64,000 nt of DNA from Dyella sp. RRB7 (GCF_022761115.1 NZ_JAKWJS010000001.1:806001-870000), one strand, 5' to 3'; numbered from the stretch's first letter, positions 44,058-53,407 are shown. Notes: a model not told the origin generated them from the letters alone. Program-made: numbers and translations.

Positions 44058-44228
44058 ATGCTCAAGTGGGCCATCATTCTCGCCATCGTCTCGCTGGTCA
44101 CCGGCTGGCTCGGCTTCGGCACCGTATCCGGTGTCGCCGCCACTATCGCCAAGGTGCTGTTTGCGATCTTCGTGATCCTGTTCCTGCTGGCGCTGCTGGC
44201 AGTGATTGGCGTGATCCACGCCGTCTAG
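44058..44228 (+). CDS. DUF1328-family small membrane protein
   Basis: This 56-residue protein (MLKWAIILAIVSLVTGWLGF then GTVSGVAATIAKVLFAIFVI) consists of two membrane helices with a Gly-rich turn, as in the DUF1328/YtjA family, whose function is unknown. The start ATG at 44058 has a GGGAG 9 bases upstream. It lies 137 bases after yqeY. A hairpin shared with the convergent acetyltransferase gene follows. Confidence 0.88.
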   Translation: MLKWAIILAIVSLVTGWLGFGTVSGVAATIAKVLFAIFVILFLLALLAVIGVIHAV

Positions 44229-44240
44229 CGCCAGCGCCCA

Positions 44241-44266
44241 CTCTCCGCGCAGTCCACGCCGGAGAG
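44241..44266. terminator. Hairpin between DUF1328 and acetyltransferase genes
   Basis: CTCTCCG (44241-44247) pairs with CGGAGAG (44260-44266) between two convergent stops. No T-run is present on either side. Confidence 0.45.
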
Positions 44267-44283
44267 CGAGAACCGGCCCCAGG

Positions 44284-44940
44284 TCAATCGATGATGCGCT
44301 CCATGCGCCGATGATCGGGCACCCGTGTCTCGCCCCTGGCCAGCCGTGAGCGCCGCTCGCTGACCACCTTGAAACCCGCGCGCCGATACAGCGCCTCGGC
44401 GCGCGGGTTGCTGACCGCCACGTCCAGCGCCACGCGATGGCGCCCCGCGTCCCGCGCCGTGCCGATCAGCTGATCGATCAGGGCCCGGCCCACGCCGCGC
44501 CCGCGCACCTCCGGCACCACCCCGAGGTGGGCCAGGTAATGCATGTCACCGTCCGGCGGACGGATCAGCGACTCCACCCGCAGCCCGCGCGAAATCACCG
44601 AAAGCCCTTGGCGTACACCGTAGTGCCCCAGGATCTGCCGCGCCGCCGCCAGCGTGAACGGCCATTTGCTGTCGGCGCCATAGCCTGCCCCTACCGCCAC
44701 CACCCGGCCATCGACGACCCCGACCCAGTGATTGCGCCAGCCGAATTCGCCCGCGCCATCGACAAAGCAGCGCTGCAGGAAGGCCTGCGCGTCACCCCCA
44801 TCGCGGGTTGAAAACACATAGTCGAACGCCGCCGGCCCGGAACTGTAGATCAGCGGTACCGCCGCCGATGCGTCGTCCGGCCCGGCCCGGCGAAACTGCA
44901 CGCGCAGCGCCGACCTGGCCACCCCTCGGATATTCCCCAT
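44284..44940 (-). CDS. GNAT-family N-acetyltransferase
   Basis: A 218-residue acetyltransferase with the acetyl-CoA loop VVPEVRGRGVGRALIDQLI (motif A, Q/RxxGxG/A) and the C-terminal motif LDVAVSNPRAEALYRRAGFKVV. The N-terminal half (about 90 residues before the GNAT core) begins LRVQFRRAGPDDASAAVPLI. The substrate is unknown. The ATG at 44940 has GGGGAG upstream. The gene lies antisense between the DUF1328 and dnaG genes, interrupting the usual rpsU-yqeY-dnaG order. Confidence 0.85.
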   Translation of the reverse strand: MGNIRGVARSALRVQFRRAGPDDASAAVPLIYSSGPAAFDYVFSTRDGGDAQAFLQRCFVDGAGEFGWRNHWVGVVDGRVVAVGAGYGADSKWPFTLAAARQILGHYGVRQGLSVISRGLRVESLIRPPDGDMHYLAHLGVVPEVRGRGVGRALIDQLIGTARDAGRHRVALDVAVSNPRAEALYRRAGFKVVSERRSRLARGETRVPDHRRMERIID

Positions 44941-45020
44941 GACACTCCCCGATTCCCCTGCGCCCAGCATAGGGCAAGCCCGCCGTCGCGCGCAGTCGCA
45001 CCTGCGCGCGGCGCACCCTC

Positions 45021-45026
45021 TACACT
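45021..45026 (+). promoter_or_regulatory. Candidate -10 element of dnaG
   Basis: TACACT ends 9 bases before the dnaG ATG at 45036, and no Shine-Dalgarno fits between them. A start of transcription 6-8 bases after this hexamer would give a leaderless or nearly leaderless mRNA. Confidence 0.4.
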
Positions 45027-45035
45027 AGGCCACTT

Positions 45036-46769
45036 ATGCGCGGACGTATCCCAGACAGCTTCATCGACGAACTGCTTGCCCGCGTCGACATCGTCGACGT
45101 GATCGAGCGGCGCGTGCCGCTGAAGAAGGCCGGCCGCGAGTGGACTGCCTGCTGCCCGTTCCACAACGAGCGCTCGCCGTCGTTCTATGTGAGCCCGGCC
45201 AAGCAGTTCTTCCATTGCTTCGGCTGCGGCGCGCACGGCAGCGCGCTGAAGTTCCTGATGGACTATGAGCGCCTGGAGTTTCCCGATGCGGTGGAGGAAC
45301 TCGCCCAGTCGGTGGGGCTCACCGTGCCGCGCGAAGGCGGCAACGACCGCGCCCCGCGCGAGGACAAGACCGACCTCTATGCCCTGCTCGACGCCGCCGC
45401 GCGCTGGTACGAGAACGAGCTGCCCAAGAACGCCGACGCACAGGCCTATTGCCGCAAGCGCGGGCTGGATGCGGAGACCATCCAGCGCTTTCGCATCGGC
45501 TGGGCGCCGGCCGGCTTCGATGGGGTGATCAAGGCGCTGGGCGGAAGCGACAAGCGCATACAGTTGCTCAATGAAGCGGGCATGGTGGCCAGCAACGAAC
45601 GCGGACACCGCTACGACCGTTTCCGCGAACGGCTGATGTTTCCCATCCTGGATCGTCGCGGCCGCGTGATCGCCTTTGGCGGCAGGGTGCTGAGTTCGGA
45701 GCAAAGCCCCAAATACCTCAATTCGCCCGAGACGCCACTGTTCCACAAGGGCCGCGAGCTGTTCGCGCTGTGGCAGGTGAAGCAGGCCAATCCCAGCCTC
45801 GCCCGCATCGTGGTGGTCGAGGGCTATATGGACGTGATCGCCATGCACCAGGCCGGCCTGCCCATTGCGGTGGCCACGCTGGGCACGGCGACCACGCCCG
45901 AGCACACCGAAGTACTGTTCCGCGCCGCGCCCGATGTGGTGTTCTGCTTCGACGGTGACCGCGCCGGCCGTGCCGCCGCCTGGAAGGCGCTGGAATCGGC
46001 GCTGCCGCGCCTGCGCGATGGGCGGCAGGCGTACTTCCTGTTCCTGCCCGACGGCGAAGATCCCGACACGCTGATCCGCAAGGAAGGCAAGGAGGGCTTC
46101 GAGAAGCGCCTGAAGGCCGCCACGCCACTGTCGGACTATTTCTTCGGCGAACTGGCGCATGACGTGGACATCGCCAGCCTCGACGGCCGCGCACGCCTGG
46201 CCGAACGGGCACGGCCGCTGATCGCCAGGCTGCCCGATGGCGCCTTCCGCGACCTGATGGCGCAGGAGCTGGAGAAGCGCACCGGCGCACGCGCGCTGGT
46301 CGAGGCCGATCCGACGGCCCGCCGCGCCGTGCAGCGGCCGACCGTGGTGCAGCGCTCGCTGGTGCGCAGCGCCATCGCGCTGCTGCTGGCGCAGCCGGGC
46401 GTGGCCGACCAGGTGGAGCGCCCGTACGGCTTCCTGCGCCTGGACAAGCCGGGCGTCGAGCTGCTGGCCGAGCTGATCGACCTGGCGCGCTCCCGCCCCG
46501 GCATCAACCCGGCCATGCTGGTGGAGCACTACGCCGAACGGCCCGAATATCCCGCGCTACAGAAACTGATGGCCGCGATGACCGTGGGCGAGCCCGAAGC
46601 CCAGCGTGCGGAGTTCTTCGATGCGCTGGCACGCATGGAGCAGCAGGCGGTGATCCAACGCCGCGACTGGCTGACCGCCAAGAGCCGCGAGGGCACGCTG
46701 GAGCCGGCGGAGAAAGCCGAGCTGCGCGAGCTGCTCGCCGCGCGCGCGGCGCCGGCAAAGACGAGCTGA
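45036..46769 (+). CDS. dnaG: DNA primase
   Basis: DnaG makes RNA primers for replication. The 577-residue protein has the N-terminal CHC2 zinc domain (CPFHNERSPSFYVSP and FHCFGCGAHG, residues about 40-64). The TOPRIM core follows, with the catalytic Glu in VVVEGYMDVIAMHQAG and Asp residues in VFCFDGDRAGRAAAW. The C-terminal helicase-binding region (about 430-577) is less conserved, as usual. No ribosome site precedes the ATG. Unlike in most proteobacteria, no rpoD follows; a DedA gene comes 255 bases later. Confidence 0.96.
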   Translation: MRGRIPDSFIDELLARVDIVDVIERRVPLKKAGREWTACCPFHNERSPSFYVSPAKQFFHCFGCGAHGSALKFLMDYERLEFPDAVEELAQSVGLTVPREGGNDRAPREDKTDLYALLDAAARWYENELPKNADAQAYCRKRGLDAETIQRFRIGWAPAGFDGVIKALGGSDKRIQLLNEAGMVASNERGHRYDRFRERLMFPILDRRGRVIAFGGRVLSSEQSPKYLNSPETPLFHKGRELFALWQVKQANPSLARIVVVEGYMDVIAMHQAGLPIAVATLGTATTPEHTEVLFRAAPDVVFCFDGDRAGRAAAWKALESALPRLRDGRQAYFLFLPDGEDPDTLIRKEGKEGFEKRLKAATPLSDYFFGELAHDVDIASLDGRARLAERARPLIARLPDGAFRDLMAQELEKRTGARALVEADPTARRAVQRPTVVQRSLVRSAIALLLAQPGVADQVERPYGFLRLDKPGVELLAELIDLARSRPGINPAMLVEHYAERPEYPALQKLMAAMTVGEPEAQRAEFFDALARMEQQAVIQRRDWLTAKSREGTLEPAEKAELRELLAARAAPAKTS

Positions 46770-46783
46770 GCGTTGAGCCTTCC

Positions 46784-46921
46784 CTCCCCGCGGGGGAGAG
46801 GAATACGGTGGGGATAGGTGCCCGCGGGAGAGCACAAAAAAACAGGCTTCTAACCAACCTCCCCGCAAGATTGCCGCCTCCGCCTTTTGCGGGGACTGGC
46901 TACGGGTCGCCCGGAGGGGAG
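46784..46921. repeat. Cluster of CCTCCCCGC-type inverted repeats
   Basis: After dnaG, CTCCCC/GGGGAG pair at 46784-46798, and CCCCGCAA (46861-46868) pairs with TTGCGGGG (46887-46894). A GGAGGGGAG follows at 46913-46921. The pieces resemble the GCTCCCCC-GCAA hairpin after the Oar-like receptor. They may be members of a dispersed palindromic family; no coding frame is supported in this 255-base gap. Confidence 0.4.
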
Positions 46922-47024
46922 AGGGAACAGATGACGCGCTCCCTGCACTACCGCAAGCGCCTTGACGCTTTCGTATGGGATCATCGACCCTCCTTGAGGG
47001 TAGGGGCAACGCACCCGGGCATGG

Positions 47025-47660
47025 ATGGTGATGGAACTGCTTGAACGACTGGTGACCCTGTTCGCCGAGAACGGCTACATCGCGGTGTTCATCGCGTTGC
47101 TGGCATGTGGCGCCGGCGTGCCCCTGCCCGAGGACATCACCCTGGTCGCCGGGGGCGTGATCGCCGGCCTGGGCTACGGCAGCGTGCACGTGATGTTTGG
47201 CGTGGGCATGGCTGGCGTGCTGGTCGGCGACGCCGGCATGTTCTTGCTTGGACACCACTTCGGCGCGCGCATCCTGCAGTGGCGGTTCGTGGCACGCGTG
47301 CTCACGCCCGAGCGCTACGCCAAGGTGCAGGAGAAATTCGAGCGCTACGGCAACCGGCTGATGTTCATCGCGCGCTTCCTGCCCGGCATGCGCACGGCGG
47401 TATTCATCACCGCCGGCTCCACCCATCGCGTGTCGTTCCTGCGTTTCTTTTTGCTAGACGGCATGGCGGCGCTGATCAGCGTGCCCATCTGGGTTTACCT
47501 GGGCTATTTCGGCGCCGACAACCACGAGTGGCTGGCGATGTGGGTCCGCCGCGGCCAGAACGGCCTGTGGCTGTTCGGTGGCGTGGTGCTGCTGTCGGTG
47601 CTGGCGCTGTGGTGGCGGCATAAGCGGCGTGTTGCCTGCGCGTCGGCCAGTTCGCGCTAG
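47025..47660 (+). CDS. DedA-family membrane protein
   Basis: A 211-residue member of the DedA/SNARE-associated superfamily, whose members act as lipid scramblases or flippases, for example for undecaprenyl phosphate recycling. It has the conserved acidic pair in GVPLPEDITLVAGG, the YGSVHVMFGVGMAGVLVGD segment, the arginine motif FIARFLPGMRTAVFITAG and several membrane segments. The start is ATG at 47025 or 47031. Its stop overlaps that of the convergent efflux gene by 4 bases. Confidence 0.88.
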   Translation: MVMELLERLVTLFAENGYIAVFIALLACGAGVPLPEDITLVAGGVIAGLGYGSVHVMFGVGMAGVLVGDAGMFLLGHHFGARILQWRFVARVLTPERYAKVQEKFERYGNRLMFIARFLPGMRTAVFITAGSTHRVSFLRFFLLDGMAALISVPIWVYLGYFGADNHEWLAMWVRRGQNGLWLFGGVVLLSVLALWWRHKRRVACASASSR

Positions 47661-49198
47661 CTGTCGCTTCGGGGCCGGCCTGGCGGCTGGTGTAGCGCTG
47701 GCACATCCGCCACATCCTGCCGATGCCACCAGCCGCCGCCCAGCGCCTGGAACAGGGCCACCGTATCGGCAAGCCGCGCGGCACGCGCCTGTACCAGGGC
47801 GAGCTCGGCCTGCCGGTAGGTCACCTGCGCATTGAGCAAGGCGACCGTGCTGATGTCGCCCAGCGCGTGCTGCCGCTGGGCAATGGCCAGGCTGCGTGCG
47901 GCAGCCTGCTCGGCGCGTGCGCTGGCCGCCATGGCCTCGGCATCGGATTGCACGGCGTGCAGCGAATCGGCCACGTTCTGCAAGGCGGACATCACCGTGC
48001 TGCGGTACTGCTCGGCAGCCTGCCGATAGGTGGCCTCCGCCGCGCGCTGGCGATGCTTGAGCGTGCCACCGTCGAAGATCGGCGCGGTGATCGCGGCACC
48101 GAGATTCCAGAAGCTGGTGCCTTTGCCAAACAGATCATGCATCTGGTCGGCGGCGCTGCCGCCATTGGCGCTGATCTGGATGTTCGGCAGGCGATTGGCG
48201 AAAGCCACGCCAACCTGCGCGCAGGCGGCATGCAGCTGGGCCTCGGCCATGCGCACATCGGGCCGCTGCTCGACCAGCCGGGCCGGCAGGCTCATCGGCA
48301 ACGCCTGCGGCAGCTGCAAGGCATCGAGTTCGAAGCGGGCCGACACGTCCTGGTCCGGTGATCGACCGTCGAGCGCGGCAAGCAGGTCGCGCTGCTGTGC
48401 GAGCTGTTTCTGCAGCGGCGGCAAGCTGGCGCGCACCTGCTCGAGGGCGGTCTCCTGCGCAGCGATATCGCTGTCCGCCAGATCGCCCAGCGCCCGTTGC
48501 CGCCGATTGGCTTCGAGTATCTTCGACTGGCTGTCGATCATGTCCTGCGTCGCCGCGATCTGCGCGCGCAACGAGGCCTCGTCCACCGCCGCATTGACGA
48601 GGTTGGTGGTGAGGGTGAGGTAGGTCGCCTCCAGCTGGAACCGCTGCGCATCGGCCTGCGCCACCAACGATTCCACCTGGCGGCGGTTGCCGCCCCACAG
48701 ATCGGGCGTATAGGAGATGCTCAACTGCGCCGTGGTGAGGTTGTACAGCGTGGCGTTGGAAACCACGTTGCTGGCCACCACCTGGCCGGTCTTCTGCCGC
48801 GTCGGGTCCACGCTGGCGCTGAGCTGGGGAAAGAACGCCCCCTGCTGCGCCCGCACGTTTTCCCTGGCGGCCTGCAGCGCCTGCTGCGCCGCCGCCACAT
48901 CAGGGTTGTGCTTGAGCGAATCCTCGATCAGCGCATTCAACGGCTCGGAGTGGAACAAGGTCCACCACTGCCCCGGAATATCCATCTCGCGCACGAACTG
49001 CTGTGCATCGCCACCCGGCACGGAGGCCTCGGCGGTACGGGCAGGCGTGGCGGCCGGCGCGTAATCCTGCGCTGGCGGCGCTGCCGGGCGCTGATAGTCG
49101 GGACCGACGGCACAGCCGGCCAGGGCGAGGCCCAGCCCCAGGGCGAGCAACGAGCGCGAACAACCGCGCAAGGCGTTGGAGATGTTTGCGATAGGCAT
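47657..49198 (-). CDS. RND efflux outer-membrane lipoprotein, NodT family
   Basis: The outer-membrane channel of a tripartite efflux pump. The 513-residue precursor has a lipoprotein signal ending ALAGC, then the typical VGPDYQRPAAP. Two TolC-type repeats with long coiled-coil helices follow, including AQAALQAARENVRAQQGAFF-like sequence and ERQRALGDISTVALLNAQV-like sequence. It lies 2 bases after the RND pump gene, so it is the last gene of a three-gene operon (adaptor, pump, channel). Confidence 0.93.
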   Translation of the reverse strand: MPIANISNALRGCSRSLLALGLGLALAGCAVGPDYQRPAAPPAQDYAPAATPARTAEASVPGGDAQQFVREMDIPGQWWTLFHSEPLNALIEDSLKHNPDVAAAQQALQAARENVRAQQGAFFPQLSASVDPTRQKTGQVVASNVVSNATLYNLTTAQLSISYTPDLWGGNRRQVESLVAQADAQRFQLEATYLTLTTNLVNAAVDEASLRAQIAATQDMIDSQSKILEANRRQRALGDLADSDIAAQETALEQVRASLPPLQKQLAQQRDLLAALDGRSPDQDVSARFELDALQLPQALPMSLPARLVEQRPDVRMAEAQLHAACAQVGVAFANRLPNIQISANGGSAADQMHDLFGKGTSFWNLGAAITAPIFDGGTLKHRQRAAEATYRQAAEQYRSTVMSALQNVADSLHAVQSDAEAMAASARAEQAAARSLAIAQRQHALGDISTVALLNAQVTYRQAELALVQARAARLADTVALFQALGGGWWHRQDVADVPALHQPPGRPRSDS

Positions 49199-49200
49199 GA

Positions 49201-52200
49201 TTACAGCTCCCGCGTCGGATGCGGACGATGCTTGCGGCGGCGACGATCGATGAAACGCTCGGTCGCGAAATAGAAGCCAGGCAAGATGAAAAGCGTCAGC
49301 AGCGTCGCGATCGGCAAGCCACCCACCACCACGGTGGCCAGCCCTCGCTGCACATCGGTACCGATGCCGGTGGCGAGCGCCGCGGGAAGCATGCCCACGC
49401 TGGCCACGGTAGCGGTCATCAACACCGGCCGGAAGCGCTCGGTGGCGCCCTCGAGCACGCCATCCATCAGCGAATGCCCCTCTTTGCGCACGCGATTGAT
49501 GTTGGACACCATGATGATGCCGTTCTGCACCGCCACGCCGAACAGCGCAATAAAACCCACTGCCGTGGCGATGTTCAGCGTCTCGCCGCGCAGGTGCAGC
49601 GAGATCAGCCCACCGACCGTGGCCAGCGGCACCACCGCCAGCACCAGCAGCGCCTGGTGCAGCTTGCCGAATTCAGCGAACAGCAACACCGCCATGATGG
49701 CCATGACCAGCGCCATCACCACCATCAGGCGCGCTTCCGCACGCTGCTGGTTCTCGAAAGTACCCGCCCACTCCAGGTGATAATTCTGCGGGTCGAAATG
49801 CACCTTCGCATCGATCTGCTGCTGCGCGTCGGCCAGATATTCCGAGAGCGCGCGGTCGCGGTTGTCGATGCGAATGGTCAGCTGCCGCTTGCCCTGCTCA
49901 TGCGAAATCGTACTTTCGCCGGTCTTCATGCTGATGTCCGCCACCTGCTTCAGCGGCACCTGGGCGCCGCTGGCGGAAGTCAACGGCAACTGGCCGATTG
50001 CCTCGATGCTGTTGGCGACATCGTTGGACACGCGCGCCGTCACGTTGTAGATGCGGTCACCCACATACACCTGGGTGATCGGCGAACCGCCAACGGCCGT
50101 CTGGATGAGGCTGCTGATGTCGCCGATATTGATGCCGTAGCGGGCCGCGGCATCGCGATCGGCCACGATGGCCAGCTGCGGAATCGGCGGCTCCTGGAAG
50201 ATCGACGCCTCGGCCGTGCCGCGCACGCCACGCAGCACTTCGACGATCTGGCCGCCGATACGACGCAACTCCTTGAAGTCATCGCCATAGATGCGCAACA
50301 CCAGGGGACTGTGCGCGCCGCCGATCATGTCGTTCTCGCCGTCGACAATCGGCTGGCTGATGCCGACCGAAATGCCGGGGATCTGCTGCATGCGCGCATT
50401 GAAGCGACGCAGGAACTCCGCCTTGCTTTCGCCATCAGGCCAGGTGTTGTAAGGCTTTAGGCCAACACCGGATTCGACATGCGAAGGTGTCCATGGATCG
50501 GTGCCGCTATCGTTGCGGCCCAACTGGGTCACCACGTACGACACCTCCGGAAACTCGCCCACGGCGCGGCGCAGATCGGCCGTCATCGCACTGGCCTTGT
50601 CCAGCGAAAGACCGGAGGGCATCTGTACCTGCAGCCACAGCGAGCCTTCGTCGAGATCGGGCAGGAACTCGCGGCCAATCGACATGCCAAGCACCAGCAC
50701 GCCGGCGAACGCCGCACCCGCCACCGTATAGACCACCGGCAACCGGCCCAGCAGCTTGCGCAGCGCCGCCGTATAGGCCGCCTGCAATTTCTCCAGCGGC
50801 TTGTTGTGGAAAATCTTGCGCGGCTTGCGCAGCGCCAGGTACGCCAGGCCGGGCGTGAGCGTGACGGTGCACAGCAGCGCCGCCAGCAACGCATAGCCCA
50901 CGGTGAACGCCATCGGGCGGAACAGTTTGCCTTCCGCATGCTCGAAGGCGAACAGCGGCAGGTAGGCGGTGATGATGATCAACGTGGCGAAGAAGATCGA
51001 GCGACCGACGTGTTTGGTCACCGTCATCACGTCGTCTTCGGTCAGCACGGCGTTGGGCTTCTGCTCGCGCCGGCGCAGGATCGCCTCGGTCACCACGATG
51101 GTGCCGTCGACGATCACGCCGAAGTCGATCGCGCCCAGCGAAAACAGGTTCGCCGGCATGTGGGTGAACTGCATCAGGATGAATACGGTCACCAGCGACA
51201 TCGGGATCGCCACCGCGGCAACCATCGCCGAGCGCGGGCTGCCGAGGAACAGGATCAGCACGATGCAGACCAGGCCCACGCCTTCCATCACCGTGTGGAC
51301 GACCTTTTCCTTGGTGGCGCTGACCAGGTCATCACGGTCGATATAAGGGACGATGCGCACGTCCTGCGCGGCCAGTTGCTGGTTGAGCTTGTCGACGGTG
51401 GCGTGGATGCCTTCCAGCACCCGCGAGGGGTTTTCGTACTTGAGCAGGTCGACAATACCCTCGATGGTGTCGGGGTTGCTGTCCTTGCCCAGAATGCCCT
51501 GGCGTACCTGGTGGCCGTACTGCAGCTTGCCGAGATCCTTCACCAGCACCGGCACGCCGTTGCTCTGCGTTACCACGATGTCGCCGAGGTCCTTCAGCGT
51601 ATGCACCATGCCGATGCCACGCACAATGTACGACTGCTCGCCGCGCGTGATGCGGCCGCCACCGGCATTGGCGGTATTGGCGGTGATCGCGCTGACCACC
51701 TGATTGACGCTGACGCCGTAGCGCAGCAGTTGCGCCGGGTCCAGCTGCAGCTGGAACTCCTTGGTGAAGCCACCGAAGATGTCGACATTCGCCACGCCGG
51801 GAAGCTTCTCCAGCGCGGGGACGATCACCCAGTTCTGCAGCTCGGACAGCTGCATCAGGTTCTGGCTGTTGGACTCCAGCGTGTAGCGATAGATTTCGCC
51901 GGCGGGCCCGGATACCGGATCGAGGCCCGGCGTGACGCCCGGAGGCAAGGTGACCTGGCTGATGCGCTCCATGATGCGCTGGCGCGACCAGTAATCCTCG
52001 GCACCGTCCCTGAACACCATGGTGATCAGCGAGAGGCCGAACGTGCTGCTCGAACGCATGCTCACCAGCCCTGGCGTGCCGGCCAGGCCACGCTCCAGCG
52101 GCGTGGTGATCTGCTGTTCGATTTCCTCGGCGGCCAGGCCCGGCACCTGGGTGGTGACCTGGGCGGTGACATCGCTCAGCTCCGGATACGCTTCGATCGC

Positions 52201-52302
52201 CAGCTGCGTCCACGAGTAGTAGCCGAAGCACAGCACCAGCAGCGTCACCACCACGAACAACATGCGCTTCTGAAAGCAGAAGTGGAAGATCGCGTTAATC
52301 AT
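49201..52302 (-). CDS. Heavy-metal RND efflux pump, CusA/CzcA type
   Basis: The 1033-residue inner-membrane transporter belongs to the HME subfamily that exports Cu/Ag or Co/Zn/Cd ions by proton antiport. It starts MINAIFHFCFQKRMLFVVV, with the long periplasmic loops and 12 membrane segments usual for RND pumps. The proton-relay acidic residues are in LGAIDFGVIVDGTIVV, a HME signature. The porter motif EFLPDLDEGSLWLQVQMPSG is also typical. I cannot tell Cu/Ag from Zn/Co/Cd by inspection; there is no Met-pair motif I would trust. It overlaps the adaptor gene by 8 bases. Confidence 0.93.
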   Translation of the reverse strand: MINAIFHFCFQKRMLFVVVTLLVLCFGYYSWTQLAIEAYPELSDVTAQVTTQVPGLAAEEIEQQITTPLERGLAGTPGLVSMRSSSTFGLSLITMVFRDGAEDYWSRQRIMERISQVTLPPGVTPGLDPVSGPAGEIYRYTLESNSQNLMQLSELQNWVIVPALEKLPGVANVDIFGGFTKEFQLQLDPAQLLRYGVSVNQVVSAITANTANAGGGRITRGEQSYIVRGIGMVHTLKDLGDIVVTQSNGVPVLVKDLGKLQYGHQVRQGILGKDSNPDTIEGIVDLLKYENPSRVLEGIHATVDKLNQQLAAQDVRIVPYIDRDDLVSATKEKVVHTVMEGVGLVCIVLILFLGSPRSAMVAAVAIPMSLVTVFILMQFTHMPANLFSLGAIDFGVIVDGTIVVTEAILRRREQKPNAVLTEDDVMTVTKHVGRSIFFATLIIITAYLPLFAFEHAEGKLFRPMAFTVGYALLAALLCTVTLTPGLAYLALRKPRKIFHNKPLEKLQAAYTAALRKLLGRLPVVYTVAGAAFAGVLVLGMSIGREFLPDLDEGSLWLQVQMPSGLSLDKASAMTADLRRAVGEFPEVSYVVTQLGRNDSGTDPWTPSHVESGVGLKPYNTWPDGESKAEFLRRFNARMQQIPGISVGISQPIVDGENDMIGGAHSPLVLRIYGDDFKELRRIGGQIVEVLRGVRGTAEASIFQEPPIPQLAIVADRDAAARYGINIGDISSLIQTAVGGSPITQVYVGDRIYNVTARVSNDVANSIEAIGQLPLTSASGAQVPLKQVADISMKTGESTISHEQGKRQLTIRIDNRDRALSEYLADAQQQIDAKVHFDPQNYHLEWAGTFENQQRAEARLMVVMALVMAIMAVLLFAEFGKLHQALLVLAVVPLATVGGLISLHLRGETLNIATAVGFIALFGVAVQNGIIMVSNINRVRKEGHSLMDGVLEGATERFRPVLMTATVASVGMLPAALATGIGTDVQRGLATVVVGGLPIATLLTLFILPGFYFATERFIDRRRRKHRPHPTREL

Positions 52303-53407
52303 TGAGCAGGACTCCGCCCTTCACGATCACGCGGTCGCCGCCCTTCAGGCCCTTCACCACGCGCACGCCGGCGGTCTCGTCGTAGCTCAGTTCGACGGTG
52401 CGGCGCTCGAACGCCCATGGCGACACTTCGACGAACACCGTGGTGTTGTCGTTGTTCATCAGCAGCGCCGACTCCGGCACGAACACCTGAGCCGGCTGCG
52501 GCACCGCGATGCTGGCCTTGGCGAACATGTTCGGCTTCAGCCGCCCATCGGCATTGGCGAAGGCCACCCGTACCATGTCGCGGCGCGTATCGGACTGCAG
52601 CACCGGGCTGACGAAACTTACCCGGCCATGGAACACCTCGTCCGGATAGGCCGACAGCGTCGCGTCCACGGCCTGCCCCTTGGCGATATGTCCGACCTCG
52701 TCCTCGGGCACATGGGCGGTGATCCACACCGTGCCCAGGTCGGCAATGGTCATCAGCGCCGCGGTGGGATCGTTGGCGTAGGTACCCGGTGCCACCGACA
52801 GCGCGGTGACATAGCCGCTCACCGGCGCGGTGATGTTGATGGTGCGCGACGGCGTGGTGGCGCCCTCGGCGCTGAGCGCACGCAGCCGCGCCTGGGCACG
52901 CCCGGACTCGGCCAGCGCCTGGTTGTACGCGCTCTGCGCGGCTTCCAGGTCCTTCACGGCACTGCCGCCCGCCTGCTGCACGCCGTGCGCACGATCGAGG
53001 GCCTTCTTGGCCAGGGCCAGCGCATCGTTGGCCTTGGCCACGTCCGCATAGGCCTGCGCCATGTCGCCGGACTCGATCACCGCCAGCAGCTGATTGCGGG
53101 TGACATGGTCGCCCAGGCCGACCTTCAGTTCGGCAACCCGGCCGGTCAGCGGGGTCAGCACATTCGCCGTACGGGCCGGATCGGCCTCCACCGTGGCCGG
53201 AAACACCATGGCGTGCGGGGCCGTGCGCAGCTCCACCGGCGCGACCAGCAGTTCCTTGCGCAGCGGGGATCGGTCGGGCACGCGCAGCACCCCGTGGTCG
53301 TCCACGAAGGCGGCCGCGGCGGACTGGTCATCGGCAGGGTGCGAACAGGCAGCCAGCGACATCGTCACGGCCATGGCGAGCAACAGTTGGGACAAACGGT
53401 ACGACAT
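52295..53407 (-). CDS. RND efflux periplasmic adaptor, CusB/CzcB type
   Basis: The membrane fusion protein that links pump and channel. The 370-residue precursor has a lipoprotein signal ending SLAAC. A barrel-sandwich/lipoyl-like region follows (VEADPARTANVLTPLTGRV and SRTINITAPVSGYVTAL), with an alpha-helical hairpin rich in Ala between them. A beta-barrel with GTVWITAHVPEDEVGHI and a C-terminal VVKGLKGGDRVIVKGGVLL complete it. The start at 53407 has AGGGGAAAT upstream; a longer frame lacks the lipobox at its N terminus. Confidence 0.9.
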   Translation of the reverse strand: MSYRLSQLLLAMAVTMSLAACSHPADDQSAAAAFVDDHGVLRVPDRSPLRKELLVAPVELRTAPHAMVFPATVEADPARTANVLTPLTGRVAELKVGLGDHVTRNQLLAVIESGDMAQAYADVAKANDALALAKKALDRAHGVQQAGGSAVKDLEAAQSAYNQALAESGRAQARLRALSAEGATTPSRTINITAPVSGYVTALSVAPGTYANDPTAALMTIADLGTVWITAHVPEDEVGHIAKGQAVDATLSAYPDEVFHGRVSFVSPVLQSDTRRDMVRVAFANADGRLKPNMFAKASIAVPQPAQVFVPESALLMNNDNTTVFVEVSPWAFERRTVELSYDETAGVRVVKGLKGGDRVIVKGGVLLND

